A model generated the notes under the pieces. That model searched no databases. It was not told the origin of the DNA and worked only from the letters and a program-made list of their open reading frames with translations. A stretch of 64,000 nt of DNA from Microthyrium microscopicum (lineage: Eukaryota > Ascomycota > Dothideomycetes > Microthyriales > Microthyriaceae). A program made the position numbers and the translations under genes. The stretch lies in contig MU004230.1 in the NCBI GenBank assembly GCA_010405405.1, positions 1,695,744 to 1,759,743 of the forward strand, read 5' to 3'. Positions 35,322-45,954 of this stretch are shown piece by piece. Position 1 is the first letter of the stretch, and every line of letters starts with the position of its first letter.

Positions 35322-35642
35322 TTATGGGAGATCGGATCATGAGATGATGTTGAAGGTTTTGAGAAGTTGATGGAGAGAGGTTGACATCGATGTACCGGGA
35401 GAAGCGCGTCGACACGTGATATGGCGTCTGGCAACAATTTTCTGGATGAACAGAATATCTCGCAAATAAAAGGCATGACCGTGACGAATATAGGTTGGCT
35501 GTACGCGAAATGTTGAGATGCTCACTGGTCTAGAATGGACAATTAGAACATGAAACTGTTTCTATACCGCTAATTGTTTTACAAGACAGGCCATGGGACG
35601 ACACGCTTGACAATGAAATCGAACTTCTGCAGATCTCAAAGA
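35322..35642. promoter_or_regulatory. Promoter interval between rpn10 and the UBE3D-like gene
   Basis: 321 bp without coding look. I see no TATA box or proteasome-control element that I can name. Confidence 0.3.
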
Positions 35643-36707
35643 TTATGCAGTATCCATCTTGTCATCGTCATCCTTCTTCTTATCTGCTGTCTTGGATCCA
35701 CCTGCTTCCTCTGAATCCTTTTCCTCCGACAGTAACGGTGTCTTTTCATCGCCCTCTGGAATAGCTCCAAGTTTCTCCTTGTCTTCCTTCTCTTGTGCCT
35801 TCTTCTCCTTCTCTTGCCGCGCCTTTTCTTCTTCGTAACTCATACGCAGGGCCAATGCAAGTTCTGGATCAACCTCAGGATTGACACCAAACTCGAAACC
35901 ATTGCCCCCATCGCCCATGGATGTATCTCCACCGGAACCACCAGCTCCGGTATTACCGCCAATACCTTCATTCGCCAACAGGGGTGTGGAAAGAAGTTGG
36001 TCGCTGAGGAGGTTTGGGCTAGGAGGGATTATTCCGAGATATGAGCCTTCGGCATTCTTGACCGCCTCGTTGAATGCCGTGAGCTTTTGCTGGTCTTCTT
36101 CATCAGGTTGACCAAATGAGATGATGTCTATGGAGATATTGTTCTTCTTCATGCGCTTGGCGAGCTTGACTAGAGACTTTTCGTCTTCGGAGATGGGGGA
36201 ACACGAGAAGACGATGATTCGCTGACGTTGAGATTTGTTTCCGCGATGTTTTAGAGCAAGCTAGAAACCAAAATGAGTATATTGAAGCAATGAAGTCGAC
36301 TCAGGGAGCCTTACCGCAGCAATGTTAATGCCGGTGCTGAAATGCGCTTTGCCCTTTATCTTGGTTCGGTGCATGCCGTCTAAGATCTTGCCCATGTCTG
36401 TTGTGAGAGTTGTAAGAACCTCTGGGCCGTGGCCTCCCATGCTCATGAGGCCGACCGATGATTCGGGATTGGCGTTGGTCTTTGCGTTGTAGATGAGGTT
36501 TACGGCATCAGCTTGAGCGCCAAATCGAGTGGGTCTGTTCCGGTTAGGATTATTCGAAGTATTGAGAGACAGCTCAACATACGCATAGTCGCCATTTCTG
36601 CTGCTCTCACTATTGTCGACCCTGATCGATTGTTAGTGTTTGAAGTGACTTGAATGGCAAATAGCAAGGCGGGCGGCTTACACTATCATAGTGGCCTCTA
36701 GAACCAT
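35643..36707 (-). CDS. rpn10: 26S proteasome ubiquitin receptor Rpn10
   Basis: Four exons (36707-36682, 36621-36583, 36534-36315, 36260-35643) give 300 aa. The N-terminal von Willebrand A domain has MVLEATMIVVDNSESSRNGD, the family start, with the DNSES metal-site-like motif split by introns 1 and 2, then VGLMSMGG, LKHRGNKSQRQRIIVF and IDIISFG. A ubiquitin-interacting motif (PELALALRMSYEEEKARQ) sits near residue 230. The tail is Lys/Glu-rich. Rpn10 docks ubiquitinated substrates on the 19S regulator. Its start lies 429 bp from the divergent borealin-like gene. Confidence 0.95.
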
Positions 36708-37136
36708 TATGGCGGTTGTGCTGGGATGTCAGAGTGTGGTTGTAGTGAGATTGTGAGACGGAGAATTGTAAGGAGGGTCTTATTAATGGGTGAGGAAGTG
36801 AATTTGTGGATATGGTGATGGTGTTGAGAAGTAATCGCAGTACTGAGTAGACGAAGCAGCGGGCGCCTGAACCACAAAACCAGAGTTGAGGAAGGAGCTT
36901 GGACCCACCGCTAGCCTTATTGGTTCCTGCCCGCCAAGCCTCCCAGCTTAACCTTAGTTGACCTGTTGACCTTTAACCTCCAATGTTTTGTTGTTAACGC
37001 TTTCCATCTCAACCATCTTCACCACGCTTGTCATCACCCAGCAATTCCCACTCAGCGTCAATTCAAGCTTGCATACCATCAAAATCACTCCAGTATACTC
37101 CATCAGCCATACAAAACTCAAATTCTCTAAATCACA
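36708..37136. promoter_or_regulatory. Shared divergent promoter of rpn10 and the borealin-like gene
   Basis: 429 bp between two start codons, so both promoters must lie here. No consensus element was identified with confidence. Confidence 0.5.
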
Positions 37137-38082
37137 ATGTCTACGCGCGCCGAAACGCCAACGCGCGACAACAACGCGACAGCTGCGCCCACCATGACAG
37201 CAGCTCAGAAACAAAAACTGATCGACAATCTTCAAGTCGAGGCAACGCATAGAGCAAGAGCCCTTCGCGCGCAGTACGCTGAAATGGCCGACCATCTATG
37301 CACCAAGATCGAAGGTCGCATCATTCGAATCCCAGCCAAGCTACGATCAGCAAACATTGGAGAGCTCGTCGACAAGTTCTCAGAAAGCCTACAGGAAGCG
37401 CCCAAAACCAGACCTCTACCCACAATCCCCTCTACTCTATCACGCGCAAATATCACAGCGACAACAACATCATCGCGAACTGTCCAACCAGCACAATCTC
37501 GAGGTGTAAAGCGATCAAGGTATGTAATCTCATGGACTATTTCATGACCGTCACTAACTCTTTTCCAGCGACGAAATGATTGGCTCCGACAAAGAAAACC
37601 AAGCCGAAGATATTGCCATGCCCAAAAAACGCGGTAGACCAGCCGCCGCCGTTCCCAAATCAGCAGCTGCTCAAAAAGCCGCTCCCCGAAAAGTCGACCC
37701 ATCTCAAGTACTCTCACCTAAATCGAACAATTCACGCACCCTTCCAGCACCACCCAACTCAAAATCGCCTGCCAAATCTGGTCTTATGGGCCCACCAGAG
37801 AAGCCAGCACGCGTCACAAAAGCGGCTGGCAGCGTGCGCGGTCGCCCAGCACGGCAGGCAGCCCCCGCCAAAACTACTCGAGTCGCCAGTAATGCCTCAT
37901 CATCCAGCGCAGGCACGGTGGTCACGAAGAAGGCGCCGGCGGCCAAACCGGCTGCCAAAAAGGGCGGCATCATGTCCAAGGTGACGGGCATGGCAACCGC
38001 AGCCGGCCGGCGCGCCGCTGCGGCCAAGAAGGAAGCTGCTGCTCCGGCAGCAACGGGGCGCGTTTTGCGCACCCGCAAGTAA
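37137..38082 (+). CDS. Borealin-like (Nbl1) chromosomal passenger complex protein
   Basis: Two exons (37137-37519 and 37569-38082, 49-bp intron) give 298 aa. Residues about 22-80 match the Nbl1/Borealin N-terminal pattern: a helical stretch with EATHRARALRAQYAEMA, then RIIRIPAKLRSANIGELVDKF, the IP-x-x-x-R motif typical of the family. In the chromosomal passenger complex this helix bundles with INCENP and survivin. The rest is Lys/Ala/Pro-rich with AT-hook-like KKRGRPA and VRGRPA motifs, suggesting DNA binding; the much shorter yeast Nbl1 lacks such a tail. The C-terminus RVLRTRK is basic. Confidence 0.75.
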
Positions 38083-39128
38083 AGAGGTGGTCGGCTGTCT
38101 CCCATCGAACGCGTTGGCTAATAGCGTCTACTGAGCGTGTCGATGATCCTACCGCGTGGATGAAGATTCTTCTTCGGAATTGATCTCCTGCGCGGTGGTT
38201 GTATCTCCTGCAAAGTAGTCGCTTGCCGCCATCGCATCGCATGGGAGCAGTCATGGTAATGAAGCATTGGATTGGGCACTGTTTTTGGGCATAGCGAAGG
38301 CGTTTTTGGCTTGGGTATCTCGCGAAAGGCGAGTTTTCTTGTATAAACTTTCTTTTTGTAACGAATTAATGACCAAATATTCATCAAAACCGTCTATTTC
38401 TCTAGTCCTCGATCAGTGAATCCAACAACTGACCAACTCCCATCGAGTTCTACGGCCACCACCGCACTATATAAGAACAGCATGCGATAGTTACCAGCAC
38501 TTTCAATGGGAATTCAGCGGATCAAGGATTCAATTGCGATAGAGATTAAGATTGTCCCTAGATGACGGATACTTAAACTCCCAGCGCATTTGATGGCAGA
38601 TCGGGCCATTAAGTGGTCTGTTGTGGATGTTGGTGACATCTCATTTGAATACAGTAGACCATCTAATAGCTGGCTTGTGCACTAGTTGAACATCTCACTA
38701 ACTGCCTCTGTCCTATCTAGCACCGTCTCCTTACTTCCATATTGACTCTAAAAGTGGTTAGCACGGCATCATCGTAGCATGTGCAAAACCTTAAACACAT
38801 CCACCGACTACAATGGCTGGCATCATTCCTGATCAGAACAAGACAAGCACTGCTTCAAGGTGTTTGGAGGAATGAACACTGTTCACACTGTCGCTGTGGA
38901 GGCAGCTTGAGATGTAAAGCACGGCAAAGGGCAGTCATCGCGGTAGTAAAGCACAGCAACATGCAATGTGTAGTATGGCAGGTTGTACAGTATATAACAG
39001 TGACTGAAGTACATAACAACCAGCAAGCATGTAGCAGTGACCAGAGATACGCTAGTAGCCTTGATAACAGACGAATCAATTCACCAGTTCCATTCTCCCC
39101 TCTACCATCGAAACACAATAAGGGGTGT
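38083..39128. other. Intergenic, perhaps containing a last exon of the gene at 39129-40373
   Basis: About 1 kb. On the minus strand a branch-like TGCTAAC and an acceptor ACTTTTAG near 38752 could serve as a distant 3' exon boundary for the next gene. Otherwise I see nothing. Confidence 0.35.
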
Positions 39129-40373
39129 TTAACTTACATCAATACATTCCCATCTCACCGTCGCCCTCCGCACAATCGTCGGCCTGACCCTCTTCACACT
39201 ATCCTCCCGTTTCGGCACAAACAGTCCCACGAATCCATCAAGCACCGTCTGTCCAAAACTGCGTGTTCGTACGGAAACTTCGGAGGCGGCGATGCTGGCT
39301 CGTCGCTTTACGAGCTGGAAGGACGGTTTACGCGTGGGGAAGGACGGTTTGCGAGTGGCGGGTGGAAGAAATGGTGAGGGGAGGGATGATGTTGGTGACG
39401 GGATCAGGTTTCGGCGGCGGTATGGGGTCGGGTCGGATGTGGTGCGTTGTAGGAGACGTTGGCGTTGTATTAGCGGTGGTTGTTGGGGCTTGGAGATTTG
39501 GGGAAGAGGTATGGTGGATGGAGAGACGGCGGAGTCTGTTGTGTTCACGTAGGCTGTGCTGGTATCTTGAGTCGATTCGTGATTGTTGGCAATGGCGCTG
39601 TTGTCGATGGCTGGTTGTTCCTTGACGTTGGAAAGGTTATCAACGACGAGATCGGGATTCCTGGTTTGAAAAGGACTGGCGAGATCTAGATTGTCGTGGC
39701 AGCTGGATCTGCGCAACTGATTGACTGTAACGGTAGGGTGTTTGATCTCAACGTCGTCTGGTTCATGATCGGTTTCTTGACGCAGTATGTCCTCATCTTC
39801 CCTCGCCTCACAATCCTCGCTTTCCCGTAGCTCTCTACCTTCGCCGTGAAGTACCACTTGCCTACTATGAGGCACCGGACACAGTCCACACTGAAACGCA
39901 ACATCCTCCATCTCCTCCTCTCGTATCCTTTCCTCACCCTCATAGTCCTCATCACCATCTTCCTCCTCCCACCGCTTCAGTGCCTGCCATCTAGCCATCG
40001 TCAACGTCTCCGCCCTCGGAGTACTCGCTGAACTCAACAACATCCTCATCTTATCCTCCGGTACGATTTCCCCAGGCGCCGGCTCCCTAATCTCCTCGAT
40101 CACCGGCTCTCTAGGTCTGAACGGCATATATCCAAGCGAGTAGCTGCGGCCATGCCAATAGCTCTTGTTCGACGGTCTTCGAGACTTGACTTTCTCCTTC
40201 TCCACGTAGAGACCTGTAAACATGCCCGGCGGCTCATGAATCCTTCTCGTTCCGAAATCCCGGGTCGTAGTAGTGGTATTAGTTCTCGACATGCCCAGCA
40301 GCCCCACAAGGCCAGTGTCCAGCTTATTCAAGCCATCAGCGTCATACCGGTGAGTAACCACAGTAGCCATCAT
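39129..40373 (-). CDS. Uncharacterised acidic, Ser/Pro-rich protein
   Basis: A single frame of 414 aa from tandem ATGs (MMATVVTHRYDADG). The N-terminal 100 residues look most conserved (GTRRIHEPPGMFTGLY, SYWHGRSYSLGYMPFRPRE). A Glu-rich stretch, a small CGLCPVPHSRQ motif and a long disordered Ser/Pro/Thr region follow, then a basic end (RPTIVRRATVRWECIDVS). No family was recognised. The last codons coincide with a perfect donor, GAT|GTAAGT, so the true end may be spliced to a further exon; one candidate acceptor lies near 38752. There is no signal peptide or membrane helix. Confidence 0.6.
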   Translation of the reverse strand: MMATVVTHRYDADGLNKLDTGLVGLLGMSRTNTTTTTRDFGTRRIHEPPGMFTGLYVEKEKVKSRRPSNKSYWHGRSYSLGYMPFRPREPVIEEIREPAPGEIVPEDKMRMLLSSASTPRAETLTMARWQALKRWEEEDGDEDYEGEERIREEEMEDVAFQCGLCPVPHSRQVVLHGEGRELRESEDCEAREDEDILRQETDHEPDDVEIKHPTVTVNQLRRSSCHDNLDLASPFQTRNPDLVVDNLSNVKEQPAIDNSAIANNHESTQDTSTAYVNTTDSAVSPSTIPLPQISKPQQPPLIQRQRLLQRTTSDPTPYRRRNLIPSPTSSLPSPFLPPATRKPSFPTRKPSFQLVKRRASIAASEVSVRTRSFGQTVLDGFVGLFVPKREDSVKRVRPTIVRRATVRWECIDVS

Positions 40374-40853
40374 GACTTCAATCCAGGCAAGGCAAGAAAA
40401 TCCCACGAGACATCCAACTGTGAATCATTGGGCAGGTATGTAGGGCTATGTACCCCTTCAAAAGTTTGTTTGATCAAACGGGTATAAGAAGTGAAGTTCA
40501 TCGCATGACAGCCTGTACCAAAGCAGCCATCAAACCAAGCCCCACCACGGCTGAAAACCGGGGACATTTTCGTTATGAAATTGCCAGCGGTGACTTTTGA
40601 GTGGTCGCTTGGCCCGATGCTCGGACTGGCGGATGGACTGGGCATCATTCGGCGTTGGAGGCGTGGTTTGCGAGGGTTGTTTAGGTACCAACAGTAAGGT
40701 GTTTGGCGGATTGAGGACGCCGAACGGCAGGGAGATGATAAGATAGTGAGAGCGCCTTCCGGTGCATTCTAAGCTTGTGAGCTGGTGTGTTGATGTTGAC
40801 AATTGAACGGTGGCATCCTCTTGAGTTCTGCAGCATCTTTGGCTTGAATAGGC
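40374..40853. other. Intergenic upstream of the 39129-40373 gene
   Basis: Promoter or leader sequence. Frames here, including a 148-codon minus-strand one, lack coding character. Confidence 0.35.
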
Positions 40854-41012
40854 ATGAAATTCTTCAATCCCTTTCGAAAAAAGCAAACGATGAAAGTGGT
40901 TGATGGAAGGTCTGATTTGATGTTGGTAGAGAAGGAGGGAGCGAGTGGTGGGACCGGGCCCAGCGATAAAGAGCAAGTGGGTATCAAGGTGGATGAAGAG
41001 GAAGATTTATGA
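40854..41012 (+). CDS. Possible small protein (52 aa)
   Basis: The frame starts MKFFNPFRKKQTMKVVDG and ends KVDEEEDL. It is charged, mixed in composition and free of low-complexity runs, which is more protein-like than the overlapping frames. A stop lies just upstream of the ATG, so it is complete as it stands. It could also be chance or an upstream leader frame. No family was recognised. Confidence 0.3.
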   Translation: MKFFNPFRKKQTMKVVDGRSDLMLVEKEGASGGTGPSDKEQVGIKVDEEEDL

Positions 41013-41660
41013 CGATAACGAGAGATTTCTTTTTATGACAAGAGCCTTGGAAGCTACACATGCAAGTTAAGAAGAATAGAGCGGAAGTAAGGACGAATTG
41101 CTTATGATAATGATACGATACTTTGTAGATCCCTGGTTAACGGAACAATACTAAAACGATTTGAAGGAGAGATGATCTCAATTTTGAGGTAGATGAAAAT
41201 CTACACTAAGTCTAACTACCCAAGGGTGCCAACAAAAGCAGTCTTCAATTCGTCTCCATTAGGGGTTGGGTGTCCTGTTGATGCTCAAGGAAAAGGGCAG
41301 TTAAACAGAAGCAACTCAACGGTTAACCCACGAAAGCAATCGAGAACAGACAACTCGAAAGACTCCTCGTCAAAGCCAGGACAAACGAACAAAAAGTTGC
41401 AATAAGCCTTTTTTTGTTGTTTCTCTGAAACATTCTCCTTCATTCATCATCATAATATAACACAGTTTTCCTGTCTGCATAGAGACCGCATCTAATCTCT
41501 TCGCTACAAGATTGACCAAAACTAAGGGTCCATAATCGCTAACAAAACATGCTAAAGAAACGATCTCAACCTAGCCCATTTCTGGTGCGAGGGAGACTCA
41601 TATTTAACTCGAAAAGAAATGCTCAGCATCCACGCTCATAGCAGTCGTAAAGTTCATCGT
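41013..41660. other. Intergenic; 3' region of the C2H2 gene
   Basis: A-rich sequence with no gene recognised. A T-rich run near 41406-41420 may belong to the 3' end of the C2H2 transcript. Confidence 0.4.
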
Positions 41661-44141
41661 TTACTGATTGAACATTGATCCGCTGTCATATTGCAATGGA
41701 TCAAATTGGTCGTTGGCGCCATTGATGTCCGGAAACCAATTTGATGTCGCAGAGCCCATCATGGCACCGGATGTGGATGCAGCAGGGAACAGCAGAAAGT
41801 CGTCATTCAAGTTGAAATTATCACCAAAACCTTCATCTTGGATAGCCTCTTCTGGCGAGTACAAGGTCATGTCACCCGCACCACTTGGAGAAATTTGTTG
41901 TGGTTGCTGGGGATACGAGTTCTGCGCACCTTCGATAGCCTGGAACGAGTTGAGGTTGAAACCAAAATCGTTCACGCTAAGAGCTGGTGTAGGCTGCTGG
42001 TATGTGATACTATCGAGAGTACCGTAATCCATGTCCATACCGGCGTTTGTGAAGAGATCGGGTGATAGACCCATGTTTTCAGAGGGAGGAGCAGTGTTCA
42101 TGCTGGCTTGGAATTGCTCTGGGGAGAAACCAGATGATAGTGTGAAATTGGTTGCAGCTGTAGTAATCGAGTCACGACGGTTGGTGGATCCGTAGGTTTC
42201 AAAGCCTTGCATGGCTTGATCAGGATAGCCAGCTCCGTTGTCAGTTGGCCACCATGGGGATTGAGCGAAGTTGCTACCAGGCGTATAGCCAGATGTTGGA
42301 GTTGCATCAAGAGGCGTCATTGGGGTTGACGGTGTAGCAACAGAGACGCTGCCGTCTCCCTTTTTGCGACCATTGCTCTTGGATCGAACATAAGTCCAGT
42401 TGTGTGCCTTTTCCATGTGTTGCTTGCAGTTTGACTCGCGCTTGCTGGAATACGAGCAAGGTGGAAACTTGCAGCTGTACATCTTTGGTGCTGAAGAGTG
42501 CTTGTCGTTGACGTGACGATCACGTTCCTTTTCGGTTGGCCAGCCAAGATCGTGGTAGCGGCAGGATGGTTCGGAGCACTTGAATGGACGAGAGTGTGTC
42601 TTCTCATGCTTGGTCAAGTCGCAAGGACGCTTAAACTCCTTCTTGCAGCAGGAGCAGACGTGCATCACATCGCCAGCCTTGTCAGACTTGCGACGGCGAG
42701 CCATGGAACGGAGAACATCGTCATCATCGGAATCATCGTCATCGTGATAGCGTTTCAACGACATGGTGTCATCAAGACCGTCACGGTGTTCATCAGAGAT
42801 AAGAGGGATAGACTTGCCATCCTTTTGTCGAACCAGTTCGGCCGGACGGCCGTTGCTGCTCAAGCCTCCTCGGATGGTTACTTGTTCATCACTGAGAGTA
42901 TGTAAGCATGTTGTACCACGAGCCATGCGGTTGCATGGTGATTGAGGAAAGAGAGTGTGATATAGAGCCAATAAGTCCCGGTGACTCGATTGAGAGACAT
43001 GAGTCATCTGATTGAGGCTGTGTGGAGAGGTGACAGGGGTGGATGATACATACGGTGAAAAGTCCATTTCGTCCAGTTCTTCTCCATTTTCCTGTTTTTC
43101 GCGAGTTCGTCGCATGATTTCGGCGTATCTGCGGATCTGATCCACGAGATCAAGGAAGTAGTTGTTAGTGTATGGTCGGTCTGATGGTCGTCGTTGATCG
43201 GCGTCCTTGAGAAAGTCGACAGTCGTATGTAGGCAATCGATCGAGAACTCCCAGAATTTGATGAAAGAAGATGCGGAAGAGGAAAATCTCTTTACGTCGC
43301 GACCAGAGTAATAAGCGACTGCACAAGCAGAAAGATATGTACGTAAACTTACAGGTGTTTCGTATAATAGTGTCTTTTCAAGATCCCGCAGACTTGCAAT
43401 GAACTTGGCACTGACTTGACTGGGGATGCTGTTGATAAGAGGATGAAAATCTTGTAGAGATTCGTCTTCGAGAATAGGCTGTAGAATCCGCTCACGGATC
43501 TGCTTCTCAGCTTCGGTACTTAACTTAGCCTTGTTTTGCGGGTTGTGTGATTCGCTTGAGTAAGAACTGGTGATAGCAGACCGTGAGGTTCGGCTGGAGC
43601 TCAATGTTGATGACAGCGAGCGCGTGTCTTTGGGATGGTTAGCCAGTGTTGGAGGTTGTGTGATGGAATTAGTAGAGGTTGTAGTACCTTGTTGTGGAGT
43701 GTCAATGCTGGATCCAAGACCACTATCGGAGTCGTGATGATGGTCAGGTTCAGGCAACGAGGCTTTCTTTTCGTCAATGGCCATGGGCCCTGGGACAATA
43801 GCGCTAGTTACTATTGTTGATGCGGCATAGACCTGTTGGTTATTCAACATGCTTAATCCGGCATCAGGTGAATTTCCCTGAATTGTCTCGTCTACGTCCT
43901 TCAGATACTTTGCAACTCGTTCTTGTCGAGTCGCCTGTAAGTCCGCACGATCTTGGAGGAAGAAGTCGTCCAGTGATGTAGATGATCGCTTGTTAGAGAA
44001 GGAAGAGTTCTCTAGAGGGTCGTAGAGATCTGAGCGGAGGCCAGTGCGAGCACTGAAGGTGTCACTCTTTTGAAGAAATGACATGGCGGGGGGTGATCTT
44101 CGAGGACCGCTGCGTCGGTTGTGGGACAGAGGGGTAGACAT
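41661..44141 (-). CDS. C2H2 zinc-finger transcriptional regulator
   Basis: A single exon of 826 aa from MSTPLSHNRRSGPRR; the frame runs about 20 codons further upstream but without an ATG. A helical domain of about 150 aa (TEAEKQIRERILQPILED, then LRTYLSACAVAYYSGRD) may mediate dimerisation. Three Cys/His fingers follow near residues 520-615: HVCSCCKKEFKRPCDLTKH, FKCSEPSCRYHDLGWPTEK and YSCKFPPCSYSSKRESNCK, the last two of an expanded type. The C-terminal 200 residues are Ser/Gln/Pro/Asn-rich with acidic-hydrophobic patches (EGFGDNFNLNDDFLLFP), a likely activation region. A nuclear regulator; its targets and orthologue name are not known to me. Confidence 0.88.
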   Translation of the reverse strand: MSTPLSHNRRSGPRRSPPAMSFLQKSDTFSARTGLRSDLYDPLENSSFSNKRSSTSLDDFFLQDRADLQATRQERVAKYLKDVDETIQGNSPDAGLSMLNNQQVYAASTIVTSAIVPGPMAIDEKKASLPEPDHHHDSDSGLGSSIDTPQQGTTTSTNSITQPPTLANHPKDTRSLSSTLSSSRTSRSAITSSYSSESHNPQNKAKLSTEAEKQIRERILQPILEDESLQDFHPLINSIPSQVSAKFIASLRDLEKTLLYETPVSLRTYLSACAVAYYSGRDVKRFSSSASSFIKFWEFSIDCLHTTVDFLKDADQRRPSDRPYTNNYFLDLVDQIRRYAEIMRRTREKQENGEELDEMDFSPYVSSTPVTSPHSLNQMTHVSQSSHRDLLALYHTLFPQSPCNRMARGTTCLHTLSDEQVTIRGGLSSNGRPAELVRQKDGKSIPLISDEHRDGLDDTMSLKRYHDDDDSDDDDVLRSMARRRKSDKAGDVMHVCSCCKKEFKRPCDLTKHEKTHSRPFKCSEPSCRYHDLGWPTEKERDRHVNDKHSSAPKMYSCKFPPCSYSSKRESNCKQHMEKAHNWTYVRSKSNGRKKGDGSVSVATPSTPMTPLDATPTSGYTPGSNFAQSPWWPTDNGAGYPDQAMQGFETYGSTNRRDSITTAATNFTLSSGFSPEQFQASMNTAPPSENMGLSPDLFTNAGMDMDYGTLDSITYQQPTPALSVNDFGFNLNSFQAIEGAQNSYPQQPQQISPSGAGDMTLYSPEEAIQDEGFGDNFNLNDDFLLFPAASTSGAMMGSATSNWFPDINGANDQFDPLQYDSGSMFNQ

Positions 44142-45327
44142 GTTGGATTGAGTTTGGGTTTTGTTGGATAGATTGAGGGAAGAGAAGTCAATGCACCTTG
44201 CCAATTGCGGCGAGGTGTATCAGTGACTCATATACACGCGATCTGAGGCTTGTGCAGTGAAGAACAGACGAACTGTTTCAGGACAAGTCTATTGGATCAC
44301 AAGCAAGATGGGATCGAGGTCCAATAGCAATGGAATGGAACAAATGCGATTGAGAACCGTGGATGAAAACTGAAGAATGGGTCCCATGAAACGTGGCGTG
44401 GTGCCTCGAGGTTGGACCAGAATGGGACGGAGTGAATGGTAAGGCTTCCTTGGAGGTGAAGGAAGAGTGTTGGCGTGACTTGTTCCAAATCAAGGCAGGC
44501 AAAGCAGATATATACTTCCAGGCAGCAGTTGAAGCTAGTGAACTAGTGGAGGCCTCGAGTTGCTGGATGTGGTGGCTTGGCAGAATGGGTGGTATTTTAC
44601 AAGAGGCGAGAGACACCAACGAGCGGAAAAGACAGCTGAGTATTTGGTATTGGAGTCTGGCGGTTAGGAGTTGAGGATGGTAATAGGTGATTTGAGAGGA
44701 TGGATTTGATGAAAAGGTGAGAGAGATTGTTGGTTGTGTAGAGTTGTGTAAGTGGGAGGTGGTTGAGAGAGTATTGCGCTGTTGCCTGGAGTTGACGCGT
44801 GACACGGGCCTTGGCACGTCGAGGGAAAGTGCTCCCCGTCGCTCCTTCCCAGCATTAGACACCGAGGTGCCCTAAGAAAACACTGCCCACTTCGCCAAAG
44901 CCTCCACCAGTCATGTTGTGATTGGTCGGTTTTAGCTTACTAAGTCCGGTGCTGGGGTACCCCTGCCTAAAAACATGGCCGCCAACTTCCGCAGACTTTC
45001 ACTCCTTCCTTCCTCCACCTTCCATATTGCTAAGCCTCGCACCTCGCTGTTCACCTCAATATCTTCACCAATCCTTCAACATAAAATAGATTCCCTCGAG
45101 ATTATTCAATGGTGTCCTCATGAGAACAATTCATAGATACAAAAATCTTTCTTCTTCAATGGCTGTCATGAAGGGAAGACTAAATATCTACCATACCGCT
45201 CTTAGAATTCTGTAGCCTAAACCATCCAATAATAGCAAATCTCCGACCTCAATTAATATCCTCAAGGCTACCGAATTCCACAAAGCACCAAAGCACAACA
45301 AACTCTAAAACTGCAAGGTACGCCGAT
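44142..45327. other. Promoter and long leader of the C2H2 gene, then intergenic
   Basis: A 194-codon minus-strand frame at 44278-44862 lies in the likely leader and is rich in Ser/Leu/His without a domain; I treat it as non-coding. No RNA gene was seen. Confidence 0.4.
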
Positions 45328-45722
45328 CTAACTCGTCTGCCCGCCCTTCCACCGCACTTCAAAAGTGAAAGCGTTGCAAGTCCAGCGGTCTGACTCCTGC
45401 GGTCGCATGCATCCTACCCCGAACCATGCCTGTTTCGGTCTCCGGTCAAGAACTCTAATGAACATATTCTGGCCCCCACGACTCCACGAAACGTCATTCT
45501 CCTCCAATCTGATGTCCCTGTTGCTTGCTTGCATTCTCCCCAGTCCAAAGTGACTCCCATCCTCCCATTTTGTCTGTGCGTACCTGCATTGAGCCCAGAA
45601 TTGGGTGTGTGAGCAATATCATTGCTTGGTAGGAATATGCAACGTATACAGAGCTCAGAGTTGATCACTTTGATTTGTTGCTTGTTGTTCTTTTCAAGGA
45701 TCTTGTCATTCATTGACTGCAT
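45328..45722 (-). CDS. Possible small two-exon protein (112 aa)
   Basis: Exons 45722-45584 and 45527-45328 can be joined across a 56-bp GTACGC...AAG intron, the usual length in this window. The product starts MQSMNDKILEKNNKQQ and ends in a coding-looking part (DIRLEENDVSWSRGGQNMF, then DRRPKQAWFGVGCMRP and WTCNAFTFEVRWKGGQTS). It contains four cysteines and several Trp. No family was recognised. Exon 2 alone also has an ATG, giving 68 aa. The branch site is weak, so the model is tentative. Confidence 0.4.
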
Positions 45723-45954
45723 AAAGGGACAACTCGTATCATTCGTGGATGGTAGCTGCTCAGCCTCGTTGTGTCAATTTATATTGACAACCACCCGTTC
45801 TATCGAAACGTTGACCATTATGCCACTCTCTGTTTCAATTCCACGGTTGAATCGAGGTCAAAATGCTTAGCCATTTCAACATCCCAATCTCGAACGTCTT
45901 CATCTCTAGTTCAGCTAAGCGAAAGACAGCACTGAATATTGGCATTGACCCCAA

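Noticed and set aside
40530-40976. 148-codon minus-strand frame upstream of the 39129-40373 gene
   Set aside because: Low protein-like character, and it overlaps the better-looking 52-aa frame on the + strand.
44278-44862. 194-codon minus-strand frame upstream of the C2H2 gene
   Set aside because: Composition is that of a Ser/Leu-rich leader; there is no recognised domain or splice-linked partner.
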